Shown: piece after piece, positions 25,125 to 33,451 of the stretch
How the letters are laid out: each line of letters opens with the position of its first letter
Numbering within the stretch: position 1 is the first letter of the stretch
Assembly (NCBI GenBank): GCA_022792535.1
Contig: JAAWBG010000077.1
Span: 1-60,944 of the forward strand
Length of the DNA stretch: 60,944 bases
Direction: 5' to 3'
From: Lachnospiraceae bacterium
GTDB taxonomy: Bacteria > Bacillota > Clostridia > Lachnospirales > Lachnospiraceae
The notes under the pieces: model-generated
What the model was told of the DNA's origin: nothing
The model's input: only the letters and a program-made list of their open reading frames with translations
The model's database searches: none
Position numbers and translations under genes: made by a program

Positions 25125-26672
25125 ATGGCGAAGTATTTAATGGGGATTGACGCAGGAACTGGTAGCGTGCGTGTAGCACTGTATGATCTTAGAGGGCAGA
25201 ATCGTGCCTATGACATTCAGGAGTATTCCACCACCTACCCAAAAAATGGATGGGCAGAGCAGGATGACAAAGAATGGTACGCAGCTTTGAAAAAAGCAAT
25301 TCCAGAATGTATCAAAAAATCCGGTGTGGATGTGGATGATATTGTTGCTCTGACCTGTGATGCAACAACAAACACTGTTGTCTACCTGGACGAAAATGAT
25401 GAGATTGTGCGCACTCCGATTTTATGGATGGACGTACGTGCAACAGAAGAAGCGGCAGAGATCGACAAACTGGGAGACAAATATGCTGCAACCAGATTCT
25501 ACAAACCAAACAGCCGTGCCGATATCGGAGTTCCCAAGAGCATGTGGATGAAAAAACATGAGCCGGAAAACTGGGCGAAAACCAAGACCATGTTTGAGTT
25601 TGAAGACTGGATGAACTGGAAATTAACCGGAAAGAAAACATTCTGTATGTCTATCGCTGCTTTCCGCTGGCATTACGACGATGCAAATGGCGGATATCCC
25701 GTAGATTTCTACAATGCATGCGGGCTGGAAGACATGATTGAAAAATTCCCGAAAGAGATTTTAAGAGTCGGCGATGTAATTGGAAATGTCAGCCCGGAAG
25801 CTGCAAAAGAATTCGGATTGAGCGAGAAGACCATCGTTGTAGAGGGAACTGCAGACTGTAACGCATGTATGTTCGGCGTAGGCGGTGTAAAACCAAACGG
25901 TATGACCTTAATCGGCGGAACTTCCACCTGTCTGCTTGGACTGTCTCCTCATGATTTCCATGAAATCGGCGTAAACGGAACATATCCAAACTGTATGTAC
26001 GAAGGAACCAGCCTCTTAGAAGGCGGCCAGACAGCTGCAGGCTCCATTCTTACATGGTTTAGAAACAACTTGCTGCCAGGCTCCTGGATGGAAGAAGCTA
26101 TGAACAGAGAGATGAACATTTATGATCTGATCAGTGAGAAAGCTGCTGAAATTCCAATCGGAAGCGACGGTCTTGTAATGATGGATTATTTCCAGGGTAA
26201 TCGTGCGCCTTACTCTGATTCCAAAGCACGTGGTATGTTCTGGGGACTGTCTATCGGTACTACAACCGCTCACATGGCAAGAGCCGTATTCGAAGGCGTT
26301 GCTTATGGTGCAAACCACTGTATCGTCAGCATGAAAAAGGCTGGATACGATGTAAATGAGATCTATGCCTGCGGCGGACTGGCAACCTCTCCATTCTGGA
26401 TGCAGATGCATGCTGATATCATCGGCGTTCCAATGTACACCACCGTTGAAAACCAGAGTGCAGGATGTCTGGGAGACTGTATTATTGCCGGCGTTGGCGC
26501 TGGTATCTTCAAAGATTTTGTAGAAGCAGCAGAAGCAATGGTACGTATTGACAAAAAATATGTCCCCAATGAAAAAGCACATGAAGAATACAAATTCTAC
26601 ATGGACCGCTACATGGAGACATGGCCCCAGATGAGAGAGATCGTACATAAAACCGTAGAACACAACAGCTAA
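25125..26672 (+). CDS. FGGY-family kinase, plus-strand module copy
   Basis: This 515-residue FGGY kinase is the paralogue of the one at 15681. It has N-terminal GIDAGTGSVRVALYD, NGWAEQDDKEWY, VVEGTADCNACMFGVG, GGTSTCLLGLS and ACGGLATSPFWMQMHADI. AAAGGAG precedes the start. It lies between transketolase and RpiB/Rpe, so its phosphorylated product likely enters the pentose phosphate pool as a ketopentose or ketotetrose phosphate, or as a polyol phosphate oxidised by the AraM-like enzyme. The long open frame on the opposite strand is a codon-bias shadow. Confidence 0.86.
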   Translation: MAKYLMGIDAGTGSVRVALYDLRGQNRAYDIQEYSTTYPKNGWAEQDDKEWYAALKKAIPECIKKSGVDVDDIVALTCDATTNTVVYLDENDEIVRTPILWMDVRATEEAAEIDKLGDKYAATRFYKPNSRADIGVPKSMWMKKHEPENWAKTKTMFEFEDWMNWKLTGKKTFCMSIAAFRWHYDDANGGYPVDFYNACGLEDMIEKFPKEILRVGDVIGNVSPEAAKEFGLSEKTIVVEGTADCNACMFGVGGVKPNGMTLIGGTSTCLLGLSPHDFHEIGVNGTYPNCMYEGTSLLEGGQTAAGSILTWFRNNLLPGSWMEEAMNREMNIYDLISEKAAEIPIGSDGLVMMDYFQGNRAPYSDSKARGMFWGLSIGTTTAHMARAVFEGVAYGANHCIVSMKKAGYDVNEIYACGGLATSPFWMQMHADIIGVPMYTTVENQSAGCLGDCIIAGVGAGIFKDFVEAAEAMVRIDKKYVPNEKAHEEYKFYMDRYMETWPQMREIVHKTVEHNS

Positions 26673-26687
26673 GAAACGAGGATAAAC

Positions 26688-27140
26688 ATGTCTAAAGTAA
26701 AGAAAATTGGCATCGGCAACGATCATGCTGCAGTAGCAATGAAAGAGCAGATCAAAGAATTTTTGGAAGAAAAAGGCTATCAAGTAATCAATTATGGAAC
26801 AGATACCAATGAAAGCTGCGACTACCCTCTCTATGGAGAAAAGGTGGGAAAGGCAGTGGCTGAGGGTGAAGTAGACGCCGGAGTGCTGATCTGCGGAACT
26901 GGAATAGGGATCTCCATCGCCGCCAACAAGGTAAAAGGCGTACGGGCTGCAGTCTGCAGCGAACCTGTCACCGCAAGGCTGACCAAAGAACACAACAATG
27001 CCAATATCATTGCTTTCGGCGCAAGAATCGTGGGAATTGAGATGGCCAAAGCCATTGTAACTGCCTGGCTGGAAGCTGAATACATCGGCAGCGGACGCCA
27101 TGAAGCACGAGTTGCCATGATTCATGAAATTGAGAAATAA
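26688..27140 (+). CDS. rpiB: Ribose-5-phosphate isomerase B family
   Basis: This 150-residue RpiB has the canonical GNDHAAVAMK start, catalytic Cys in LICGTGIGISIAANK and EHNNANIIAFGARIVG, so all expected residues are present. It interconverts ribose-5-phosphate and ribulose-5-phosphate, or a similar pair. It is 15 bp after the kinase and 49 bp before the epimerase. It contrasts with the divergent isomerase earlier in the operon. Confidence 0.88.
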   Translation: MSKVKKIGIGNDHAAVAMKEQIKEFLEEKGYQVINYGTDTNESCDYPLYGEKVGKAVAEGEVDAGVLICGTGIGISIAANKVKGVRAAVCSEPVTARLTKEHNNANIIAFGARIVGIEMAKAIVTAWLEAEYIGSGRHEARVAMIHEIEK

Positions 27141-27189
27141 CCTGAAGTTATGATAGGCCCTGAACATTTAATAGTTAGGAGAAATAGCC

Positions 27190-27840
27190 ATGAAAAAAGT
27201 ATTAGCAGCGTCTATTTTATCTGCAGACTTCGCTCATTTAGGAAGAGACGTTTTAGAGGCGGTACAGGCTGGCACAGAATATGTGCACGTAGATGTAATG
27301 GACGGCGCCTTTGTACCAGAGATTTCATTTGGGCTTCCTGTTATGAAATCCCTGCGCCCCTTGACAGATGCAGTCTTTGATGTACACTTGATGGTGGAAG
27401 AACCGGGACGATACATTGAGAAATTTGCCGATGCAGGAGCTGATTTTATCAGCGTCCACGCAGAAGCCTGCACCCATTTAGACCGGGTGGTCCAGCAGAT
27501 CAAAGAATGCGGAAAGAAGGCTGCCGTGGCCTTGAATCCCGCCACCCCCCTGCAGGCAGTTCAATACTTGCTTCCTCAGCTGGATATGGTACTGATTATG
27601 ACGGTAAATCCCGGTTATGGAGGACAGCAGTACATTCCTTACTGCAACGACAAAATACGAGAACTGCGAAGATGGGTGGATGAAGCAGGTCTGCCTGTGA
27701 GAATCGAAGTAGACGGAGGCGTAAAATCTTCTAACCTTTCTGAGATTGCCGCAGCGGGGGCAGATACTTTTGTGGCTGGCTCTTCTGTCTTTGGAGAAAA
27801 TATCTCCAAAAATGTGGCAGAACTGTTAAAACAGATGTAA
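27190..27840 (+). CDS. rpe: Ribulose-phosphate 3-epimerase
   Basis: This 216-residue TIM-barrel protein has family motifs ASILSADFAHLG, VHVDVMDGAFVPEISFG, DVHLMVEEP, MTVNPGYGGQQYIP and VDGGVKSSN. The metal and catalytic His/Asp residues are present. It interconverts ribulose-5-phosphate and xylulose-5-phosphate, completing the pentose phosphate set of this operon. AGGAG lies before the ATG. Confidence 0.93.
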   Translation: MKKVLAASILSADFAHLGRDVLEAVQAGTEYVHVDVMDGAFVPEISFGLPVMKSLRPLTDAVFDVHLMVEEPGRYIEKFADAGADFISVHAEACTHLDRVVQQIKECGKKAAVALNPATPLQAVQYLLPQLDMVLIMTVNPGYGGQQYIPYCNDKIRELRRWVDEAGLPVRIEVDGGVKSSNLSEIAAAGADTFVAGSSVFGENISKNVAELLKQM

Positions 27841-27869
27841 GCTGATAGAAAACATAAACTGATCAGGAT

Positions 27870-27921
27870 AAGGGGGCTATCGCAAAGCGGCCGTTGCAGG
27901 CTGCAGGGCGATAACCCTCTT
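27870..27921 (+). terminator. Hairpin between rpe and the SorC gene
   Basis: AAGGGGGCTATCGC (27870-27883) pairs with GCGATAACCCTCTT (27908-27921) around a GC-rich loop. The T-run after it is poor, so it may reduce rather than stop transcription into the regulator gene. Confidence 0.45.
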
Positions 27922-27956
27922 AATGAAATATCCGCATTCTACAGGAGGGGAAATTT

Positions 27957-28907
27957 GTGAAGAAAATAATAGATGATGTACGCCTGATGGTCAAGGTATG
28001 CGACTTATACTATAATAAAAATATCAGCCAGCAGCAGATCGCAAAAATGTTGAACTTATCCAGACCTACCGTCTCCCGGCTGTTATCATCGGCAAAAGAA
28101 CAAGGCATTGTACGGATCACAATCTCTGGATTAGAAGAGATCAAATACTGGGAATTAGAACGTCAATTAGAAGAAACTTATAATCTGAACCGAGTGATCA
28201 TCGTAGAAAGCCAGCCCACAGAGGAAAAATTAAAAAACGCCCTGGGAATTGCGGCCTGTCATTACTTAGAAACCCTGATTAAAGATGAGAATACCGTTGG
28301 CGTATCCATGGGCTCCACCATCTATCAGGTAGCCTCACAATTTTACCAATCCACCGCAAAAAATGTCACCTTTGTTCCCCTTATCGGCGGAATGGGACAA
28401 CTGCGGATGGAACTTCACGCCAACAGTCTTTCTGAAAGATTATCGCGGGCATATCAGGGAAAATTTATTCCCTTTCATGCACCGGCACGAGTCTCAAGCT
28501 CTAAGATTCGTGATGAACTGATGCAGGAAGAAAGTTTAAAAGAAGCCATCCGCCTGGCAGAGCATATGGATATAGCTGTATTGGGAATTGGATACCCCAA
28601 CGAAAACTCTTCTATCAAAGCTACTGGCTACTTTGAAGAAAACGAGATTGAATCCCTGATAAAACGCAGGGTGGCAGGGGAGATCTGTATGCAGTTTTTT
28701 GATATCTCCGGGGACACTTCTCCCTATCAGGATGATAACAATGTGGTTGGCATCGACATCCACAGACTGCAAAAGATCCCTTATTCTATTGGAATTGCTG
28801 GGGGAATCGAAAAATCTATGGCAGTAAAAGGAGCTGTTGCCGGACAGTATATCAATGTACTGATTACCGACACCTCTTGTGCAAATGCAATGGCAGCAGA
28901 AGCATAA
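27957..28907 (+). CDS. SorC/DeoR-type transcriptional regulator
   Basis: This 316-residue SorC-family protein has the HTH ISQQQIAKMLNLSRPTVSRLL at about residues 22-42 and an effector domain with VGVSMGSTIYQVASQFY. It starts with GTG eight bases after AGGAGGGG. Placed at the end of the pentose-phosphate operon, it is the best candidate for controlling the divergent 19.5-20.1 kb region, perhaps through the TTTACA/TGTAAA sites. It is distinct from the two SorC proteins at 12-14 kb. Confidence 0.88.
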   Translation: MKKIIDDVRLMVKVCDLYYNKNISQQQIAKMLNLSRPTVSRLLSSAKEQGIVRITISGLEEIKYWELERQLEETYNLNRVIIVESQPTEEKLKNALGIAACHYLETLIKDENTVGVSMGSTIYQVASQFYQSTAKNVTFVPLIGGMGQLRMELHANSLSERLSRAYQGKFIPFHAPARVSSSKIRDELMQEESLKEAIRLAEHMDIAVLGIGYPNENSSIKATGYFEENEIESLIKRRVAGEICMQFFDISGDTSPYQDDNNVVGIDIHRLQKIPYSIGIAGGIEKSMAVKGAVAGQYINVLITDTSCANAMAAEA

Positions 28908-28959
28908 CCGCTTAACAAAAGAAGCATTTAAACTCAAAACGGATACGGAGGACATTCTT

Positions 28960-29733
28960 ATGGAAAAAAAATACTTTTTCTTCGACATTGACGGCACACT
29001 GACCGATTTTGCTACCAATCAGATCGTTCCCTCTGCTGAACAAGCAATTCAAAAACTTCTGGAAGCTGGACATTTTGTCTCTCTGGCAACAGGACGGGCC
29101 TATTACAAAGCAGAACTCTTCCGCAGTAAGCACAATTTTGCCAACATGGTATGCAACGGCGGACATGGAATTTTCTATGACAACAAACTTCAGGAAAACA
29201 GGCCCATAGACTATGAGAAAGCTCTGGCTATTTATCGTCAGGCTATTTCTCTGGGCTACGGTGTTCTTGTGGCTCTGGATGATTCCCAAAAAGTCTATGC
29301 CGACAGTTTTCTCTTCTACGACCAGGTAGGCCAGCGGCAGGAACCTACCACCTATATTATTGACGAGACTTTTGATCCGGCAGATTACGACGCCATTTTT
29401 AAAATGTACATATCCATTCCTTCTTCTGAGGAACACAAATTAACCTTAAAAGATACTCTGGGAAACCTCCGGTTCAAACCGGAATACATTATCTTCCAGC
29501 CAGACGAAAAAAAAGAGGGGATTCTGCGCATGTTAGAATACGCTGGGGGAACCCCGGAAAACGTAGTAGTATTCGGCGACGATTACAATGATCTGTGTAT
29601 GTTTGATGAAAATTTCTTCTGTGTAGCTATGGGAAACGCCTGCGACGCCTTAAAGGAAAAAGCAGACTATATCACAGATAAAAATGTAGAGGACGGCATT
29701 TATAATGCCTGCGTAAAACACGGATGGTTTTGA
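28960..29733 (+). CDS. Cof-type HAD-IIB phosphatase
   Basis: This is a 257-residue HAD hydrolase with motif I FDIDGTLTDF, cap region, and motif IV VVFGDDYNDLCMFDE. The start at 28960 follows GGAGG by nine bases; the longer frame into the regulator gene is not supported. It is the last gene of the plus-strand operon and is followed by a strong terminator. Confidence 0.87.
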   Translation: MEKKYFFFDIDGTLTDFATNQIVPSAEQAIQKLLEAGHFVSLATGRAYYKAELFRSKHNFANMVCNGGHGIFYDNKLQENRPIDYEKALAIYRQAISLGYGVLVALDDSQKVYADSFLFYDQVGQRQEPTTYIIDETFDPADYDAIFKMYISIPSSEEHKLTLKDTLGNLRFKPEYIIFQPDEKKEGILRMLEYAGGTPENVVVFGDDYNDLCMFDENFFCVAMGNACDALKEKADYITDKNVEDGIYNACVKHGWF

Positions 29734-29796
29734 TTCCTACAAGAAAATATATTCATTCATATATCAAAAAACATTAGATAATGATTCCAATCAATC

Positions 29797-29842
29797 TTTA
29801 AAAGGGGAAAGTTTGTTAACATAAAAACTTTCCCCTTTTAAA
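29797..29842. terminator. Bidirectional terminator
   Basis: A perfect 18-bp stem, TTTAAAAGGGGAAAGTTT (29797-29814) with its complement (29825-29842), has an approximately 10-nt loop. It is flanked by A- and T-rich ends, so it can serve both the plus-strand polyol operon and the minus-strand thioredoxin operon. Confidence 0.85.
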
Positions 29843-29922
29843 AATTACTAATCCTTACATATTTGCCAAATTCCTCTATCGCCTATCCTTATTAAGGTTC
29901 TATTGACAGCCGAATCTTACAG

Positions 29923-30300
29923 CTAAAAACCTAACTTATGAAGTAAAGTAATTACATCATTAGACTTTAACACCTTACCCATAGCAGCGACTTTTTCGTT
30001 GACGACAAGAGCAGGCATGCTCATAACGCCATATTCCATTACTTTCTGCATATCAGTAATATATTCAACCTCTATAGAAAGCCCCATATCCTTTACTGCC
30101 TGCTTCACGTTCTCATACTGTTCATGACAAGACTTACAGCCTGCGCCTAATACCTTGATACAGCAAGTTCCCTCCTTTGCGCCAGGACAGCAGTCATTTA
30201 TAATTTCTTCTGTCTCATTTGTTGGACAACTACAACTGCAGGAACAGGCAGATACTTTCTTTTCTTCACCTTTTTTCTTACCAAAATTGAATATTGCCAT
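29923..30300 (-). CDS. Thioredoxin-like protein with Cys-rich N-terminus
   Basis: This 125-residue protein has a thioredoxin-like domain with active-site CKSC at residues 55-58 and the cis-Pro region SMPALVVNEKV. Its N-terminus is unusual: alternating CSCSCSC (residues 19-25) and two CC pairs (37-38, 46-47) that could bind a metal or metalloid. It is 19 bp behind a permease gene under an ArsR-type regulator, so a redox or metal-handling role for the permease substrate is likely. The substrate is unknown. Confidence 0.82.
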   Translation of the reverse strand: MAIFNFGKKKGEEKKVSACSCSCSCPTNETEEIINDCCPGAKEGTCCIKVLGAGCKSCHEQYENVKQAVKDMGLSIEVEYITDMQKVMEYGVMSMPALVVNEKVAAMGKVLKSNDVITLLHKLGF

Positions 30301-30319
30301 AATAATAACCTCCTAAAAA

Positions 30320-31333
30320 TTAAATAATTAAGTATTGTACTGCATTGAAGAAATAGCCTACAATAATAATACCGATTGTGCATATCCCAATAAAAATGCC
30401 CAATAATTTGGGTTTCACAGCCTTACGAAGCATAATCATTGAGGGAAGAGAAAGTGTAGTCACTCCCATCATAAAAGAGAGAACAACACCGAGCAATGCG
30501 CCTTTTGCAAGCAGAGCTTCCGCAATCGGAATTGTACCGAAAATATCTGCATACATCGGCACTCCTGCAAGAGCAGCAAGTACAACGCCAAAAGGATTAT
30601 TATCTCCAAGGACTGTTACAATGAAATCCCCAGGTATCCAATTGTGAATGACTGCGCCGATCCCTACGCCAATCAAAACATAGGGAGCAACTTTTTTCGC
30701 TGTTGAAACAACCTGTTCCCAAGCATATCTCATACGGTCTTTGAAATACAATTCTTCCTGTGGAACATCAATGGCATGACCTTTGCGTATATATTCCTCC
30801 ACTTGATTTTCAAGGTGTAATTTTTCAATGAAAGTGCCGCCTGCAACAGCAACGAACAAACCGAGAATCACGTACAAAACAGCAACTTTCCAGCCAAAAA
30901 TACTCATCAGTAAAACAAGGCTGCCAAGATCAACCATTGGTGAAGAGATAAGGAAGGAAAAAGTTACCCCAAGTGGTAATCCTGCACTCGTAAATCCGAT
31001 AAACAGAGGAATAGAGGAACAGGAACAAAATGGAGTTACCGTTCCAAGCAGAGCGGCAATGATATTTGCCCATATTCCATGAAAACGCCCAAGTATCTTT
31101 TTTGTTCTCTCCGGCGGAAAAAAACTTTGAATATATGATATCATTAAGATTAAAATACCTAACAGCGCCATTATTTTGACTGTATCATAAATAAAAAATC
31201 GAACGCTTCCAACAATTCTGCTCTCAAGGTCAAAACCACACCATTCAATCAAATCACTGATACAGCGGTCAAGCCATTTCATACCAAGGACTTCATCTTG
31301 AAAAAAACCCCAAGCTGATTTTAAAATTTCCAT
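30320..31333 (-). CDS. ArsP-like permease (DUF318/UPF0718 family)
   Basis: This is a 337-residue integral membrane protein with about eight to ten hydrophobic segments and the family Cys motif TPFCSCSSIPLF near residue 100, followed by GLPLGVTFSFLISSPM. Characterised members export methylarsenite or are linked to thioredoxin-like proteins. I place the start at 31333 because AAGGAG (31343-31348) lies nine bases upstream and overlaps the first codons of the longer frame. It is the middle gene of arsR-permease-thioredoxin. Confidence 0.86.
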   Translation of the reverse strand: MEILKSAWGFFQDEVLGMKWLDRCISDLIEWCGFDLESRIVGSVRFFIYDTVKIMALLGILILMISYIQSFFPPERTKKILGRFHGIWANIIAALLGTVTPFCSCSSIPLFIGFTSAGLPLGVTFSFLISSPMVDLGSLVLLMSIFGWKVAVLYVILGLFVAVAGGTFIEKLHLENQVEEYIRKGHAIDVPQEELYFKDRMRYAWEQVVSTAKKVAPYVLIGVGIGAVIHNWIPGDFIVTVLGDNNPFGVVLAALAGVPMYADIFGTIPIAEALLAKGALLGVVLSFMMGVTTLSLPSMIMLRKAVKPKLLGIFIGICTIGIIIVGYFFNAVQYLII

Positions 31334-31397
31334 AATCATAATCTCCTTCATATAGTTAAATTGAAATATATCTATATATTGTGGTTTTTATAAACCC

Positions 31398-31432
31398 TGA
31401 TGAAAAAAAGATTATTTTTCACAACAGGGCTT
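31398..31432 (-). other. Hairpin between the ArsR gene and permease
   Basis: On the minus strand CCCTG and CAGGG flank A- and T-rich arms that pair imperfectly. It sits immediately after the regulator stop codon. It may uncouple regulator from permease expression; the evidence is structural only. Confidence 0.35.
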
Positions 31433-31724
31433 ACTTTCTATTTGAGCTCGAAATACACGTCAGCTCTTGCAGACAGTGAACAGCTATCTTTGCGCCTTCG
31501 GGAGAAATAGAATAATGCATCCATTTGCCCTCTTTCCGCCCCGCTACAACGCCAGAATCGCAGAGTATTTTCATATGATGGGATAAAGTAGGCTGCGTCA
31601 CATTGATTTCTTCCAACAGCTTACAACCACATTTTTCACCTGTAGCAAGCATTTTTAATATCCGAATGCGGTTTTCATCACAAAATGCTTTGAAAATGAC
31701 AGCTATTTTCTTTTCGTCAAGCAT
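31431..31724 (-). CDS. ArsR-family transcriptional repressor
   Basis: This 97-residue winged-helix repressor has the HTH NVTQPTLSHHMKIL and wing GRKEGKWMHYSIS. The CGC motif in GEKCGCKLLEE, just before the recognition region, resembles the CxC metalloid/metal sensor site of ArsR/CadC-type proteins, and a further Cys lies at the C-terminus. It likely represses its own operon until arsenite or a thiophilic metal binds. GGAGGTAAG precedes the start. Confidence 0.88.
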   Translation of the reverse strand: MLDEKKIAVIFKAFCDENRIRILKMLATGEKCGCKLLEEINVTQPTLSHHMKILCDSGVVAGRKEGKWMHYSISPEGAKIAVHCLQELTCISSSNRK

Positions 31725-31814
31725 TCCATTACTTACCTCCCATAGATAATTTTCTATATTATATGCAACACATAGAAAAATGTCAATAGGAACAAAATAA
31801 TTATTTTTTATCTC

Positions 31815-31868
31815 GATTCGGGTGTCAAAAGGGTGCGTAGCACCAAAGGTGCTTTTGACACCCGAATC
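31815..31868. mobile_element. 54-bp deleted MITE copy upstream of the arsR gene
   Basis: The same terminal repeats, GATTCGGGTGTCAAAAG, are joined after loss of the centre. The left 23 bp and right 31 bp match the 121-bp copy at 59763, with the joint at a GCG shared by both deletion ends. Flanks TTATCTC (31808-31814) and TTACCTC (31869-31875) are a 7-bp target duplication with one change. It lies 90 bp upstream of the arsR start. Confidence 0.8.
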
Positions 31869-31904
31869 TTACCTCCAATAAAGTCCAAAATTCCTATCAG
31901 ATAC

Positions 31905-31936
31905 AATAGCGGCAAGGATTTCCTGCCGCCATTGCA
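31905..31936 (-). terminator. Hairpin after the zinc-ribbon gene
   Basis: GCGGCAAGGA and TCCTGCCGC form a GC-rich stem about 45 bp after the zinc-ribbon stop codon. The T-run is weak. Confidence 0.4.
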
Positions 31937-31980
31937 CTGTTTATACACATATTAAGTCTATATTTATCTTAACTGTTTTA

Positions 31981-32397
31981 TTACTCTTCGTCAGTTGTCT
32001 CCTCTGCACTTTCCTGCTCCGGAGCCTCAACCTCTTCCTCGAAAATAGATTCGCATTTCGCCCCGCATTTATTGCAGAAAGAAGCGTCCTGTTCTACTGT
32101 AGCCCCGCAGACCGGACAGGTTTTCTTGCCTTTCAGATCTGCAATCTCTCCTTTCAGGTCTTCGATCTCCCGCAGAGAATCTTTGATCAGTTCCATCTCC
32201 TCAAAGAGAGGTTCTGCATCCTCTTTATGCAGTTCATAGTACTGTTTTCCAATCTCTGTATATTGTTTCTGTATAAATTCTTCTTTGACTTTCACATCCA
32301 GTCTTAATTTTGCAATGCCGGTGAGATCTTTCGCTTTCTGTGATACATCTTTTCCTGTTGCTGAAATCGTTTCTCCTACTCTTGATAAAAATGTCAT
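31981..32397 (-). CDS. Coiled-coil zinc-ribbon protein
   Basis: This is a 138-residue cytoplasmic protein. The first approximately 90 residues are helical and probably coiled-coil (ELHKEDAEPLFEEMELIKDS). A zinc ribbon follows (CPVCGATVEQ...FCNKCGAKC), then an acidic tail. The start at 32397 has AGGAGGAAAATCT upstream; the longer frame has none. Similar small proteins are common in Firmicutes and have no firm function. Confidence 0.8.
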   Translation of the reverse strand: MTFLSRVGETISATGKDVSQKAKDLTGIAKLRLDVKVKEEFIQKQYTEIGKQYYELHKEDAEPLFEEMELIKDSLREIEDLKGEIADLKGKKTCPVCGATVEQDASFCNKCGAKCESIFEEEVEAPEQESAEETTDEE

Positions 32398-32462
32398 AGA
32401 TTTTCCTCCTTGGACTGCCGCCAAATAATGTTATAGCAGCTCAAACTTGTTTAAACTGTTAC

Positions 32463-33395
32463 CTACCTTATACAAATATATACCATATATCCACCATACA
32501 TTGCAAGCATTATGATTCCATGCCAGCGGCTGATTTGTTTTCTGCGCCATGCAAATACCCATACCACAGCGCTCATTCCAATTAAAATCACATCATCAAT
32601 CAAGTTTTCCATCAAGACTTCCATAGGGCTTATAGCGCCTGCTGCGCCTAATACCAGCAAAATATTAAAAATATTAGAGCCGATCACATTTCCCAGAGCC
32701 ATATCTGTCTCCCCTTTTTTCGCCGCTACCAGGGAAGTGACAAGCTCCGGCAAAGATGTTCCGAAAGCCACGATGGTAAGTCCGATCAACGTGGGACTTA
32801 AACCAAAACTTTCTGCAATGGCAGAAGCCGAATCTACCACAAAGTCTCCTCCTGCTACAATGGCCGCAATTCCCACCAGAATATAAAGCAGACACTGCCA
32901 GCCTGTCATAACAGCGATCTCTTCCTCCCTGTCTGTATCACTGCGGGCCTTTTTGGCCTCCAATACCATCCACACTAAAAATACTGCAAACACTGCCAGC
33001 AGTATCACTCCATCTATTCTGCCAATAGACAGATTCATTTTTCCCATTGTCAAAAGTAGCAGCGCCGCCAAAATAGACAGGGGAAATTCCTGCCGCAGTG
33101 TGGATCTCTTTACCACTAAAGGCGTAAACAGCGCGCAGGCTCCGCAGACTACCATCAAGTTAAAAATATTAGAGCCTACCACGTTGCTGATCGCCATGGT
33201 GTTATTTCCTTTCAGGGCAGCCGCAATGCTCACCGCGCACTCCGGAGCGCTGGTGCCCATAGCCACGATCGTCATTCCAATAATCATGGAAGGAATCCGG
33301 AATTTTTTCGCAACGCTGGCGCTGCCCTCCACAAAAAAATCTGCTCCTTTGATCAACAATACAAAACCAACAATAAGAAATACATAATCCAGCAT
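32463..33395 (-). CDS. Calcium/sodium antiporter (CaCA family, YrbG-like)
   Basis: This 310-residue membrane protein has two inverted halves, each with the family repeat: GTSAPECAVSIAAALKG...SNVVGSNIFNL and GTSLPELVTSLVAAKKG...GNVIGSNIFNI. About ten transmembrane helices are visible. It exchanges Ca2+ or another cation for Na+ or H+. It lies between the zinc-ribbon gene and the sensor kinase on the same strand. Confidence 0.93.
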   Translation of the reverse strand: MLDYVFLIVGFVLLIKGADFFVEGSASVAKKFRIPSMIIGMTIVAMGTSAPECAVSIAAALKGNNTMAISNVVGSNIFNLMVVCGACALFTPLVVKRSTLRQEFPLSILAALLLLTMGKMNLSIGRIDGVILLAVFAVFLVWMVLEAKKARSDTDREEEIAVMTGWQCLLYILVGIAAIVAGGDFVVDSASAIAESFGLSPTLIGLTIVAFGTSLPELVTSLVAAKKGETDMALGNVIGSNIFNILLVLGAAGAISPMEVLMENLIDDVILIGMSAVVWVFAWRRKQISRWHGIIMLAMYGGYMVYICIR

Positions 33396-33451
33396 TTTCT
33401 TCCTCCTGCAAAATTTTCAGTAATCATTCATTTCCACTGGACCGCTCCATT

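Noticed and set aside
26016-27167. 383-residue minus-strand reading frame opposite FGGY kinase and rpiB
   Set aside because: It is a codon-bias shadow of two strongly recognised genes and spans their boundary.
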